Shown here: piece after piece, positions 21,213-30,262 of the stretch
How positions within the stretch are numbered: the first letter of the stretch is position 1
How the letters are laid out: the number at the start of each line of letters is the position of its first letter
Source: Azospirillum sp. B510
Lineage (GTDB): Bacteria > Pseudomonadota > Alphaproteobacteria > Azospirillales > Azospirillaceae
DNA length: 64,000 nt
Assembly: GCF_000010725.1 (NCBI RefSeq)
Contig: NC_013857.1
Span: 310,001-374,000, forward strand
Direction: 5' to 3'
Position numbers and translations under genes: made by a program
Notes under the pieces: model-generated
What the model saw: the letters and a program-made list of their open reading frames with translations, nothing else
Databases searched by the model: none
Told to the model about the DNA's origin: nothing

Positions 21213-22384
21213 TCCCACCCGGCACCTTGCCGGGGGAGATGCGGGATGCCAGCGTGCTGCAACTCGGGCTCGGCTGGTTCCCGGAAACCCATGGCGGGGC
21301 GGAGAACATGTTCTACAACCTCGCCCGCCATTTGCCGCAACAAGGCTTCGCCTTCTCCGGTCTGGTGCTGGGCGAGATATCCGGGACGCTGGACAACGGC
21401 GCCCGCATCGCCAGCTTCGCGCCGCCGACCGCCCCGCTGCCGCGCCGGCTGGCGGCGGCGCGGCGCGCCATCGCCGAGGCGCTGCGCCGGCATTCCCCCG
21501 ACCTCGTCGCCTCCCATTTCGCGCTGACCACGGTGGGCGCCCTGCCGGCTCTGCGCAACCGGCCGATGGTCGTCCATTTCCACGGCCCCTGGGCGCTGGA
21601 AAGCGCCGCCGAGGGAGCCGGGCCACTGGCGGTGCGGCTGAAATTCCTGGTGGAACGGCTGGTCTATCATCGTGCCGACCGTTTCATCGTGCTGTCGCGC
21701 GCCTTCGCCACCATCCTGGCCGAGCATTACGGCGTGCCGCCCGACCGCATCCACCCTGTGCCGGGGGGAGTCGACGCCGACCGTTACGACCTGCCCGACA
21801 GCCGGCAACAGGCGCGCGCCCGCCTGGGCTGGCCACAGGGGAGGCCCATCCTGCTGACGGTGCGCCGGCTGGTGAAACGCATGGGGCTCACCGCCCTGCT
21901 GGACGCGATGGCGGAGCTCCGCCGCCGGGTGCCGGACGCGCTGCTGGTCGTCGCCGGGCGCGGGCCGGAGGCGGCGGCACTGCGGGACCGCATCGGGGCG
22001 CTGGGGCTGGAGGAGCATGTGCGGCTGCTAGGCTTCGTTCCCGACGCCCATCTGCCGCTCGCCTACCGCGCCGCCGATCTGTGCGTGATGCCGTCGCAGG
22101 CCCTGGAGGGCTTCGGCCTGACCACACTGGAAGCTCTGGCCGCCGGCACGCCGGTAATGGTCACGCCCGTCGGCGGCCTGCCGGAGGTGGTGGAGGGGCT
22201 GGACGGCGACCTCGTGCTGGCCGGGACCGATGCCCGCTCCATCGCCGCCGGCCTTGCCGAGGCGCTGACCGGTGCCCGCCGGCTGCCCGATGCCGACGCC
22301 TGCCGGATGCTGGTGCGCAGCCGCTTCGACTGGCCGGTCATCGCCGCCCGCACCGCGGCGGTTTACCGGGACGCCATCCAATGA
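21197..22384 (+). CDS. Glycosyltransferase family 4
   Basis: 395 residues. ATG 21197 follows GAGAGGACAAGC and overlaps the Wzy-like gene. GT-B fold: the N-terminal LGWFPETHGGAENMFYNLAR is the glycine-rich acceptor-domain loop, followed by FHGPW near 130. The donor domain contains LTVRRLVKRMG (about 217), the E-x7-E motif EGFGLTTLE (about 308) and a GG loop PVGGLPEVV. The sugar donor is unknown. The stop is coupled (ATGA) to the next GT4, supporting one polycistronic message. Confidence 0.9.
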   Translation: MDGSLIPPGTLPGEMRDASVLQLGLGWFPETHGGAENMFYNLARHLPQQGFAFSGLVLGEISGTLDNGARIASFAPPTAPLPRRLAAARRAIAEALRRHSPDLVASHFALTTVGALPALRNRPMVVHFHGPWALESAAEGAGPLAVRLKFLVERLVYHRADRFIVLSRAFATILAEHYGVPPDRIHPVPGGVDADRYDLPDSRQQARARLGWPQGRPILLTVRRLVKRMGLTALLDAMAELRRRVPDALLVVAGRGPEAAALRDRIGALGLEEHVRLLGFVPDAHLPLAYRAADLCVMPSQALEGFGLTTLEALAAGTPVMVTPVGGLPEVVEGLDGDLVLAGTDARSIAAGLAEALTGARRLPDADACRMLVRSRFDWPVIAARTAAVYRDAIQ

Positions 22385-23646
22385 GCACGGCCGTCATTCT
22401 CTGCGATCACGCCCATCCCGGCGGCGGGCTGGCCAAGGTCGCCATCGCCGGAGCGGCCGGTCTCGCCCGGCGCGGCCACCGGGTCCATTTCTTCACCGCC
22501 GTGCCACCCATCGATCCCGCCCTGCTGACCGAGGGCATCATCGTCCATTGCCTGGAACAGCCAGACCTGAGGGGAAATGCCGACCGGGTGCAGGCGGCGC
22601 TGCGCGGCATCTGGAACCGCGAGGCGGCGCGCGCCCTGGAAGGCCTGCTCGCCGGTTGCCCGGCCAACGACACGGTGATCCATATCCATGGCTGGGCGAA
22701 GGCGCTGTCGCCCAGCATCTTCCCGGTCTGCCGGAAATCGGGGCTGCCGGTGCTGTTGACCCTGCATGATTATTTCCCGCTCTGCCCCAACGGCGCCTTC
22801 TTCATCTTTCCCGACGGCGTCAACTGCGCCCACCGGGCGCTGTCCGCCGGCTGTCTCGCCACCGACTGCGACGCCCGCGCCCGGCATCACAAATGGTGGC
22901 GGGCGGCCCGCCATGCGGCGGGGGCGCTGGCCGGCGGCTTCACCGGCGGCATGGCGCTGGTGACGCTCAGCGACCGCCAGCGCGCGGTGATCGCCCCCCA
23001 TCTGGCTCCCGGCGCCATCACCCTGTCCATCCCCAATCCGGTCGAGGTTCGGGACCGCGGCCCCGCCGGGGTTTCCGGCAACCGCCCCGTTCTGTTCGTC
23101 GGCCGCCTGTCGCGCGAGAAGGGGGCGGCCCTGCTGGCGGCGGCGGCGGCGCAAGCCGATTGCCCGCTGCGCTTGATCGGCGACGGCGACGAGGCGGAAA
23201 CGGTCCGCCGCCTGAATCCGCGGGCGGAGCTTGCCGGCTGGCTGCCGCCCGATGCCGTGCAGGGCGAGATCAGGCGGGCGCGGGCGCTGGTGGTTCCATC
23301 GCTGTGGTACGAGACCTTCGGCCTCGCCGCCTATGAAGCGCTGGCGAATGGCGTTCCCGTGATCGTCAGCGACAATTGCGCGGCGGCGGAGGCGGTGCGG
23401 CCGGGCGAAAACGGTCTGCTGTTCCGCAGCGGCGACGCCGCCGACCTCGCCCGCTGCCTCCGCCTGCTTTCCCAAGATCCGGAGGTCGAGCGGATGGGAC
23501 ACCGCGCGTATGGGCTCTACTGGCAGGCCCCCTTCACGCTGGACCGCCATCTCGACCGGTTGGAGGAGGTCTATCGTGCCGCACTTCGCGGCGGCATGGG
23601 CGCGCTGGCGGAGCCCGACCATCCGCTGCGGGCTTGTGCGCCGTGA
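22381..23646 (+). CDS. Glycosyltransferase family 4
   Basis: 421 residues, ATGA-coupled to the previous gene. The N-terminal domain has CDHAHPGGGLAKVAIAGA and a mid-region TLHDYFPLCPNG (about 122-133) followed by a cysteine-containing stretch (NCAHRALSAGCLATDC), seen in a subset of GT4 enzymes. The donor domain has FVGRLSREKG (about 239) and the E-x7-E motif ETFGLAAYE (about 311). It probably adds a sugar to the repeat unit. The stop overlaps a GTG start of the next gene (GTGA). Confidence 0.9.
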   Translation: MSTAVILCDHAHPGGGLAKVAIAGAAGLARRGHRVHFFTAVPPIDPALLTEGIIVHCLEQPDLRGNADRVQAALRGIWNREAARALEGLLAGCPANDTVIHIHGWAKALSPSIFPVCRKSGLPVLLTLHDYFPLCPNGAFFIFPDGVNCAHRALSAGCLATDCDARARHHKWWRAARHAAGALAGGFTGGMALVTLSDRQRAVIAPHLAPGAITLSIPNPVEVRDRGPAGVSGNRPVLFVGRLSREKGAALLAAAAAQADCPLRLIGDGDEAETVRRLNPRAELAGWLPPDAVQGEIRRARALVVPSLWYETFGLAAYEALANGVPVIVSDNCAAAEAVRPGENGLLFRSGDAADLARCLRLLSQDPEVERMGHRAYGLYWQAPFTLDRHLDRLEEVYRAALRGGMGALAEPDHPLRACAP

Positions 23647-25334
23647 AGGACGGGGCCGGCCATCGCCTCGGCAGGCGGGCGCTGTTGGCGGCGGCGCTGG
23701 CCCTGCCGGCAACGGCCGGGACCAGCGCCGCCGCCAGGGCCGCCGCCGGCAGCGCCCAGGACAAGCCCGCGCGCGCGCCTGCCGATCCGCCGCCGGGGAA
23801 TGGTCCGGCCCTGTCGATCCGTGACCGTGGCGCCATCGGCGACGGACGCAGCCATCCGCTGTCGGAACGCCACAAAAGCCTGGAGGCGGCCCGGCGGGTC
23901 CATCCGCATGTCCGTTCCCTGACCCAGGAATGCGACTGGGCGGCTCTGCAAGGCGCCGTTCTGGAGCTGTCGCGCGCCGGCCGGGGCGGAACGGTGCTGG
24001 TGCCGCCCGGCCGGTACCGGCTGGATGACGAGATCGTCCTGCCCAACCTCGACCGCAATGACGACGCCTTCAACGAGGTCGAGATCGTCGGCGCCGGCAT
24101 GCGCGCCTCGCTGCTGTCCTGGCCGGAGGATCTGGGGCCGGGCCGTTTCGCCATCCGTGCCGGCAGCCGGCAGGCGGCGCGCGACGACGACAAGGGGTAT
24201 CAGCGCAGCCGCATCGCCCATCTCAGCCTGCGCGGGCCGAAGCCCGGCAACCGGCCGGGCGATCCGCCGCCGGGCATGGGCGGGGTGGCATTGACCTCCC
24301 GCTTCCTGCTCGAACGGGTCGGGCTGTCCGGCTTCCACGCCGGGGTCGATGTCTGGCGCGACCATTCCTCGCTGATCTCCTGCCAGCTGACCAAGAACCA
24401 CATCGGCGCCCACTGGTCGGCCGGAACCGACAGCTTCGGCGACCATCTGTTCCTCGATACCGATCTCGCCGGCAACACGCTGACCTCCATCCTGGTGGCG
24501 CCGGAGAACGGCATCGACCAATCCAGCTTCATCTCCTGCCATTTCGGCTTCTCGCCCTATGCCATCCTGGCGGAGGACGGGCCGCCGACGCGGACCTTCC
24601 TGTCCAACAACAAATTCCTCGACTGCGCCTTCGAAGCCTGCGGCAACGGCTGGATCCAGGGGCCGATGGCGGAGATGTACGGCAACATCCTGATCGGTTG
24701 CAGCGGGTCGCTGCTGCCCGACTACCGCCTGCCGAACCGGCCGGTCACCGGGCTGTTCGTGGTGCGCGTGCTGGAACGCAACCGGTTCACCGGCGGCAGC
24801 GCCAGCTTCGGCGATGGCACCAACGACCGCGCCGCCGCCATCGAGACCGCCGCCATCGTCGCATCGTCCGCCGTCGGCAACCGGTTCGAGGATGCGGAAC
24901 GGCTGATCCGGCTCGGCCGCGATGGCTTCGCCCCGGCGCTCGCCGTTTCCGGCAGTTGCCGCGCCAACCGGTTCGAAGCGGTGGACTGCGCCGGCGAGTT
25001 CCGCAAGGTCGGCACCGGCGGCATCGATGCCGGCAATCTGGTCCAGCGCGATTACGACCGGGTGCGCCGGCTGGAGCAGGACCACCCGGCCGATGGCGTC
25101 GCCCTGACCACCGCCGCCGCTGGTGGCATCGTGCCGGTCGCCACCAGCGGCACCGCCCCGGTCGGCAAGACGCGCGGCACCATCCGCATGGGCACGGTCC
25201 TGCGCTCCAGCCCCGGCTTCCCGCACAGGGTGGACCCCGCTTCCGGCCCGACGGCACCGGTCGGCGTCGCCGTGACCGATGCGCCGGCCGGAAGCGACAG
25301 CGTGCTGATGGAGTTGCGGCTCGACCTGCGATGA
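23643..25334 (+). CDS. Exported right-handed beta-helix protein (pectate lyase-like fold)
   Basis: 563 residues from GTG 23643, overlapping the GT4 stop as GTGA; no ATG gives a sensible N-terminus. A twin-arginine-like or Sec signal (GRRALLAAALALPATAG, Ala-rich cleavage region near 33) suggests periplasmic or outer location. The body reads as a parallel beta-helix: a GxxxDD-type entry (RDRGAIGDG near 60), VPPGRYRLDDEIVL, and repeated short N- and G-rich turns to about residue 470. It may be a polysaccharide lyase, epimerase or scaffold for the locus polymer. Catalytic residues could not be assigned, so activity is unproven. Confidence 0.72.
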   Translation: MKDGAGHRLGRRALLAAALALPATAGTSAAARAAAGSAQDKPARAPADPPPGNGPALSIRDRGAIGDGRSHPLSERHKSLEAARRVHPHVRSLTQECDWAALQGAVLELSRAGRGGTVLVPPGRYRLDDEIVLPNLDRNDDAFNEVEIVGAGMRASLLSWPEDLGPGRFAIRAGSRQAARDDDKGYQRSRIAHLSLRGPKPGNRPGDPPPGMGGVALTSRFLLERVGLSGFHAGVDVWRDHSSLISCQLTKNHIGAHWSAGTDSFGDHLFLDTDLAGNTLTSILVAPENGIDQSSFISCHFGFSPYAILAEDGPPTRTFLSNNKFLDCAFEACGNGWIQGPMAEMYGNILIGCSGSLLPDYRLPNRPVTGLFVVRVLERNRFTGGSASFGDGTNDRAAAIETAAIVASSAVGNRFEDAERLIRLGRDGFAPALAVSGSCRANRFEAVDCAGEFRKVGTGGIDAGNLVQRDYDRVRRLEQDHPADGVALTTAAAGGIVPVATSGTAPVGKTRGTIRMGTVLRSSPGFPHRVDPASGPTAPVGVAVTDAPAGSDSVLMELRLDLR

Positions 25335-25344
25335 CGGCCGCCGC

Positions 25345-26526
25345 TCAGGACAACGATCCGGCGAACCGCCGCCATTCCCCGACCGCCTGAGCGGACGGCT
25401 CCTCCAGCAGATCCGCATATCGCCCGGCCGTCACCGACCAGTCCTGCCGTTCGGCGACCCGGCGGCCGGCATCGCCGATGTGACGGCGAAGCATCGGGTC
25501 GGCGGCGAGACGGCGCATCGCCCCCACCAGCGCGGCGTGATCGTCCGGCTCGTCCAGCAGAATCGCGGCCCCGTCCTCCAGCAACCGGCCGGCGCCGGCC
25601 AGCCGGGTGGTGACGATCGGCAATCCGCTGGCCGCCGCCTCCAGCAGGACGAGGCCGAAGGGCTCATAGCGGGTTGGAAAGACGAACAGATCGGCCGCTC
25701 GCATCAGCGCCGCCACGTCGCGGCGATGGCCGAGGAAGCGGACCCGCGCTTCCAACCCCAGGGACCGCGCCAGGGCCGGAAAGGGGCCGCCGCTTTCGTC
25801 ACCGACCACCGCCAGCGCCAGATCCGGCACCTCGGCCAGTGCGCGGAGCACGCCGTCCAGATTCTTGCGGTCGCTGCGGGCATCGCCGACGAACAGCGCC
25901 ACCGGACGGCCGGGCGGCAGGCCGAACACCGCCGGATCGGGGGTGCCGGGCCGGAACTCCCCGACATCGACGCCATTGTCGATGACGCGCAGCCGGGCGG
26001 GATCGGTGCCGTCCCGCCGCAATTCGTCGGCCACGGTGCCGGAGACCGCCACCAACCGACCGGCGCGGCGGAAGCTCCAGCGCTCGAACCCGACATTCAA
26101 CAGCGTGTAGAGCAGCCGGTAGAGCGACAGCGGCGCAATCCCCTTGCGGATCGGATGGGTGGGGGAACGCATCCAGGCGGAATGGACGAAATGCACCGCA
26201 TTCACATCCGACCACGCCCAGCTGACGAAGCCGTTCACCATCACCCGGTCGATGCCCCTCCGCCGCTCCCGCGCCAGAGCCCGGCTCGTCCGCCATGCGA
26301 ACAGCTGGTCCTTCGCCAGCTGTGTCGGCATTCCGCCACCGCCGACCGGCACCCAGCGCAGGCGGGGATGCCGCGCCAGATCATCGTCCAGTTCGGACGC
26401 GATGGCGACGACCTGATGTCCGCGGCGCAGCAACTCGTCGGTCACCACCGCGTTCACGCGCCCCTGTCCGTCATGATGGACGATCTTCTGCGTGACGATC
26501 GCGATGCGCAGGGGGGCGGTGCTCAT
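25345..26526 (-). CDS. Glycosyltransferase family 4
   Basis: 393 residues; ATG 26526 follows CAGGAGGATTT. It converges with the beta-helix gene, 10 bp apart. GT-B features: N-terminal IAIVTQKIVHHDGQGRVNAV, the first donor-domain loop FVGDARSDRKNLDGVL (about 208), and the E-x7-E motif EPFGLVLLE (about 293) followed by TTRLAGAGRLLEDG. The opposite orientation to the other exopolysaccharide genes implies separate transcription, from the intergenic region it shares with the CBM60/glycosidase-like gene. Confidence 0.88.
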   Translation of the reverse strand: MSTAPLRIAIVTQKIVHHDGQGRVNAVVTDELLRRGHQVVAIASELDDDLARHPRLRWVPVGGGGMPTQLAKDQLFAWRTSRALARERRRGIDRVMVNGFVSWAWSDVNAVHFVHSAWMRSPTHPIRKGIAPLSLYRLLYTLLNVGFERWSFRRAGRLVAVSGTVADELRRDGTDPARLRVIDNGVDVGEFRPGTPDPAVFGLPPGRPVALFVGDARSDRKNLDGVLRALAEVPDLALAVVGDESGGPFPALARSLGLEARVRFLGHRRDVAALMRAADLFVFPTRYEPFGLVLLEAAASGLPIVTTRLAGAGRLLEDGAAILLDEPDDHAALVGAMRRLAADPMLRRHIGDAGRRVAERQDWSVTAGRYADLLEEPSAQAVGEWRRFAGSLS

Positions 26527-26868
26527 GGGAAATCCTCCTGCCCGGTCTGATCGGCGGTATCGCCGACGGCTCGAGCCGAAGTGGACCACGGCGCCGGGGC
26601 GCGCGCCAAACAAACGAAAGATTGCGGCCGCCTGCAACAGGCTTAAGACTGCCGGTGCCCGACTCAGTCCTTCAGTGTCTGAAGCATCAGCAAAACCAAT
26701 ATCGATATTTTGGGGAGAGTCAAAGATGAGTCGGAGTCATGTCTCAATAATGACTCTCTCGATTACAGAAACTGTCGTGTCACTACTCCCAACGAGAAGG
26801 GTAATCCTACCGATACGGGTAGACCATTTTGATTAACCCTTAATATCGTATTAACAGGAGTCGTGCCG
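26527..26868. promoter_or_regulatory. Divergent control region rich in inverted repeats
   Basis: 342 bp between the minus-strand GT4 and the plus-strand CBM60/glycosidase-like gene; no coding signal. Three perfect dyads stand out: CTTCAG-N3-CTGAAG (26670-26684), GAGTCAT-N9-ATGACTC (26734-26756) and CTACC-N6-GGTAG (26807-26822). The last 60 bp are AT-rich (TTGATTAACCCTTAATATCG) and lead to AACAGGAG, the ribosome site of the downstream gene. The layout suggests regulated transcription of the secreted-enzyme candidate. The binding proteins are unknown. Confidence 0.5.
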
Positions 26869-29610
26869 ATGTCACTGACCGGATCAAATCTCATCGATGT
26901 CACCTTCGCGATCGATGCCTGGGGACAGGCGGCGGGTGGCGTCTGGCCCCACCTGGCGCTCAAGCTCGATGGCGCGACCATCGGCCAGGCGACCGTGAAC
27001 AGCGGCACGCCGGGTCGCTACACCATCACCGCCAAGGTCGCCGCCGGAAACGCGCACAACCTCCAACTGGTCTATGACAATGACGGGACGGCCGGCGGCG
27101 CCGACCGCAACCTGTTCGTCCGCGCGGTTTCGGTGAACGGCACATCGATCGCCACGACCGACCCCTCGGTCACCTACGACAGGGGCGCGGTCGATGGAAA
27201 GGATGTGGTAAAGGGGCAGGAGGGTCTCTATTGGGGCGGCGCCCTGACCATGCCGCTGCCGGCCTCGCTGTTCCCGCCGCCGCCTGTGGCCGAGACGATC
27301 ACCGCCATCGCGGCGGTGACCAAGCCCTACAGCGTGGTGGTCAATGCCTGGGGCGCCAGCGCCGGCGGCGTGCCGCCGCATTTCAAGCTGCTGGTCGACG
27401 GCAAGCCGGTGGGCGAGGCGAAGGTGGCCGCGACCAGCCAGACCGCCTATAAATTCACCGTCGATCTCGACCCGGCCGCGGCCCACAAGATCCAGATCCA
27501 GTACGACAATGACGCGGCGGTCAACGGCCAGGACCGCAACCTCTTCGTCGGCTCGGTGGTGGTGAACGGACACAGCGTCGCCTCGACCGCCGCCGGGGTC
27601 ACCTACGACCGGGGCGCCCTGGATGGCAAGGACGTCATCGCCGGACAGCAGGGTCTGTGGTGGAACGGCACCTTGAGCATTCCCGTCAGCAAGGACATGC
27701 TCGCCGACAACCCGGCCGCCACGCCGCCCGTCACCGGCACGCCGATTCCCACTCTGCCGAAAAACCAACATGGCGCCAACGCCGGGGTCGGCAGCGACCG
27801 GCCGCCGCTGGCCTCCGACGTTTCGACCATCTCCTGGGGAGCCGACCGTGGACTGGCCCCGCAGCATCTGTTCTGGGAGTCGGTGCCCGACTACGCCAAT
27901 GCCGCACACCTGAAGGAAACCCGCGACATCGCCGCCGGACATCTGGCGGATGGGGTGGTGCCATTGATCGGCCTCCAACTGTGGGAGGATACCTTCGTCT
28001 CCTCCCAGAATGGCGGCGCGTTCGCCAATCTTGGCGGTCATCAGGCCTGGGTGTCCTGGGTGAAGGCGCATCCGCAATATCTGGGGCGCGACAGCGACGG
28101 CAATGTCCTGCACGCCGACAGCGGCAACCCCTATGGCTGGGGCTATGTCAGCCCGCTGATGCCGCTGGACGCCGAGGACGCGCCGGCGGGCTGGACCGGT
28201 GGCACCGCCCATTACGCCGACTGGATGGCGGACAAGCTGGGCCGCCTGTCCGCCCTGACCGGCACCCGCGGTTACGAGCTGGCCGACTTCTTCGACGGCA
28301 ATCCGCATTCCGGCGTGATGAACTCCTTCAACACCCGCATGATCGCGGAGTTCAGCGCCAAGACCGGCATCAAGGTCGCCGGCGGCACGCTGGCGCAGCA
28401 GGCGCAGGACATCGTCGATAATCACCCGACCCAATGGCTGGACTATTTCGTCGATGGTTGGGCCTATGGCTGGAAGGCGCTGGACGAGGCCATCGTCAAG
28501 AACACCGGCCATGCCGCCTGGCTGACCACCCAGGTCTCCTTCACCCCGGCGGCGATGCGCGAGTTCGCCGGCGTCGACGCCCGCGTGATCGCCGCAACGA
28601 TGAACGCGAAGGACATCCTGTTCAACGTGCAGACCCTCGAACGCTTCGAGATGCAGCACAAGCAGGCGCCGGCCTCCTACGAGCAGGCGATGCTGGGCAT
28701 CCACGCCGCCCGCGCGCCGGACGCCCATTTCGGCCATATGATGTCCTCGTCGGAGAATGATTACTGGGGGGCGGTGAACAGCCTCTACACCGGCGTCAGC
28801 GGCACGGCGCGCGACGAGCTGGGCTGGGGCCGGTTGGAACAGACCTGGCTGCAAAGCGGCTGGACCATGATCGCCGACGACCAGGGCGGGGTGCGCCGTG
28901 CGGCGGAGCAGTGGTCGCGCAGCTATCACGACTGGGGCGAGGTGAAGCAACCCTGGCTCGACATGCTGCGCGACATCGTGCCGACCCGCCCCTTCGGCCC
29001 GGCGCTCTATTACAGCGCCAACGCCGAGAAGGCGATGAACGCGCTGGAGCCGGCCGGCAACTCCATCGGCAACGCCTATCTCGGCGAATTGCTGGAGCCG
29101 ATCACCAAGCTGCATGATGCCGGCGTACCCTTCGGCTATTACGTCAGCGACGCGGCCCTGCCGGCGATGACCAAGGCCGGCGCCCCCAGCGCCTGGATCA
29201 TCCCGCAGGCGACCTATCAGGGCCACGCCCTGTTCAGTGATGCCGAGATCGCCGCCCTGAAGGCCAAGGCCCCGGTGCTGATCGGCGACGAGGCGTTGAC
29301 CTATCATCACCCCTTGACCTTCACCGACAAGGATCCGGACGCCCAGATCACCGGCTACGGCTTCTACGACCAGAAGGACCGGCTGATCGTCGTCGCTTCC
29401 GACCGCGTCGATTTCAACGACACGGCGGCGCGCAAGGCGGTGGCGACCCATGTGGAACTCCAGCTCGCCGACGGCCATTACACGGTCCAGGACCTGATGC
29501 ACAACGGCAGCCAGGGCTTCGACGTGGTAAACGGCGTCGGCGGCTTCGACACCACCATTGCCCGCTGGGACACCGGCGTCTACGCCATCACCCACGACAT
29601 CGCGGCGTAG
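26869..29610 (+). CDS. Protein with two CBM60-like domains and a glycosidase-like domain
   Basis: 913 residues from ATG 26869 (AGGAG 8 bp upstream; a GTG two codons earlier is possible). Two tandem copies of a roughly 125-residue beta-domain (about 5-130 and 143-270) share AWG...GG..PH, YDNDxxxxGxDRNLFV, YDRGAxDGKDV and a final W-G/N-G. This pattern matches calcium-dependent xylan-binding CBM60-type modules. After a proline-rich linker (285-300), residues 315-905 look like a TIM-barrel glycoside hydrolase (GYELADFFDGNPHSG near 465; ALYYSANAEKAM near 710). I cannot name the GH family. There is no N-terminal signal peptide. Its place at the end of an exopolysaccharide locus suggests it cuts or trims that polymer. 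Confidence 0.65.
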   Translation: MSLTGSNLIDVTFAIDAWGQAAGGVWPHLALKLDGATIGQATVNSGTPGRYTITAKVAAGNAHNLQLVYDNDGTAGGADRNLFVRAVSVNGTSIATTDPSVTYDRGAVDGKDVVKGQEGLYWGGALTMPLPASLFPPPPVAETITAIAAVTKPYSVVVNAWGASAGGVPPHFKLLVDGKPVGEAKVAATSQTAYKFTVDLDPAAAHKIQIQYDNDAAVNGQDRNLFVGSVVVNGHSVASTAAGVTYDRGALDGKDVIAGQQGLWWNGTLSIPVSKDMLADNPAATPPVTGTPIPTLPKNQHGANAGVGSDRPPLASDVSTISWGADRGLAPQHLFWESVPDYANAAHLKETRDIAAGHLADGVVPLIGLQLWEDTFVSSQNGGAFANLGGHQAWVSWVKAHPQYLGRDSDGNVLHADSGNPYGWGYVSPLMPLDAEDAPAGWTGGTAHYADWMADKLGRLSALTGTRGYELADFFDGNPHSGVMNSFNTRMIAEFSAKTGIKVAGGTLAQQAQDIVDNHPTQWLDYFVDGWAYGWKALDEAIVKNTGHAAWLTTQVSFTPAAMREFAGVDARVIAATMNAKDILFNVQTLERFEMQHKQAPASYEQAMLGIHAARAPDAHFGHMMSSSENDYWGAVNSLYTGVSGTARDELGWGRLEQTWLQSGWTMIADDQGGVRRAAEQWSRSYHDWGEVKQPWLDMLRDIVPTRPFGPALYYSANAEKAMNALEPAGNSIGNAYLGELLEPITKLHDAGVPFGYYVSDAALPAMTKAGAPSAWIIPQATYQGHALFSDAEIAALKAKAPVLIGDEALTYHHPLTFTDKDPDAQITGYGFYDQKDRLIVVASDRVDFNDTAARKAVATHVELQLADGHYTVQDLMHNGSQGFDVVNGVGGFDTTIARWDTGVYAITHDIAA

Positions 29611-29646
29611 GACGGGGGTACGGCAAAAGAACGGTGGAATGACATT

Positions 29647-29682
29647 GGGGAGGCCGTTCCGGCGGCCCCCCCATTTTCGTTT
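29647..29682 (+). terminator. Rho-independent terminator of the CBM60/glycosidase-like gene
   Basis: GGGGAGGCCG, a 6-nt loop and CGGCCCCCCC form a 10-bp stem with one mismatch, followed by ATTTTCGTTT. It lies 37 bp after the stop. Confidence 0.75.
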
Positions 29683-30262
29683 CCATGTTCAACGAAAAAT
29701 CCCTCTGGCGATCTCTGATTAAGAGTCTATCTAATTTGTACAGGAAAGGAGCCTGATCGCCAGGATCAGAGAATATCTATAATATTATAAGTTGTTCTTT
29801 AAGAAAATAATTCACTCTATACCCAGCGATATCTATTGGAACCATTTTCCATCCCTACCCCAACCCGTCAATCTCCCTTGAGAACGAGTCTTCCTTCATC
29901 GGGTAATCACTTCCATAGTCGCGCGTGAAAATGACATATTATTGCCTGCCTTCTGGCGGAGATTTCCGACTGGAGAGTGTGGACCTATTCCCCACTGAGC
30001 CTGCGGCGATCCCAAAAGTGCAGCAGACAATGCCGTGAGTGCTGGATCATAGTTTGATCTAAATTCGATCGGACGGGCACGGAACCACCGATACGACGGA
30101 GCCCGTCCATCGAAATCGCGGCATCGCATAGGACCGTACGGCGGTATGCCGACCGCGGAGGCTACCGCTCGAACGGGGGGCCGAGGAGCGTCCAGGGGGA
30201 TAATACTCGACCTCCAACCAAGCGATGTCGCAGGTCCTTTCGTCTATATTGGGGGAGACGAC
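29683..30262. promoter_or_regulatory. AT-rich upstream region of the LuxR-type regulator
   Basis: No supported gene. 29690-29850 is strikingly AT-rich for this replicon (for example AATATCTATAATATTATAAG near 29771), with several TATAAT-like hexamers. An 8-bp inverted repeat GGACGGGC / GCCCGTCC with a 22-nt spacer lies at 30071-30108. The region probably contains one or more promoters and binding sites controlling the regulator; it could also be a recently acquired or nucleoid-protein-bound segment. Confidence 0.45.

Noticed and set aside
26884..29595. 903-codon minus-strand open frame
   Set aside because: Exactly antisense to the CBM60/glycosidase-like gene, with no ribosome site or recognisable domain.
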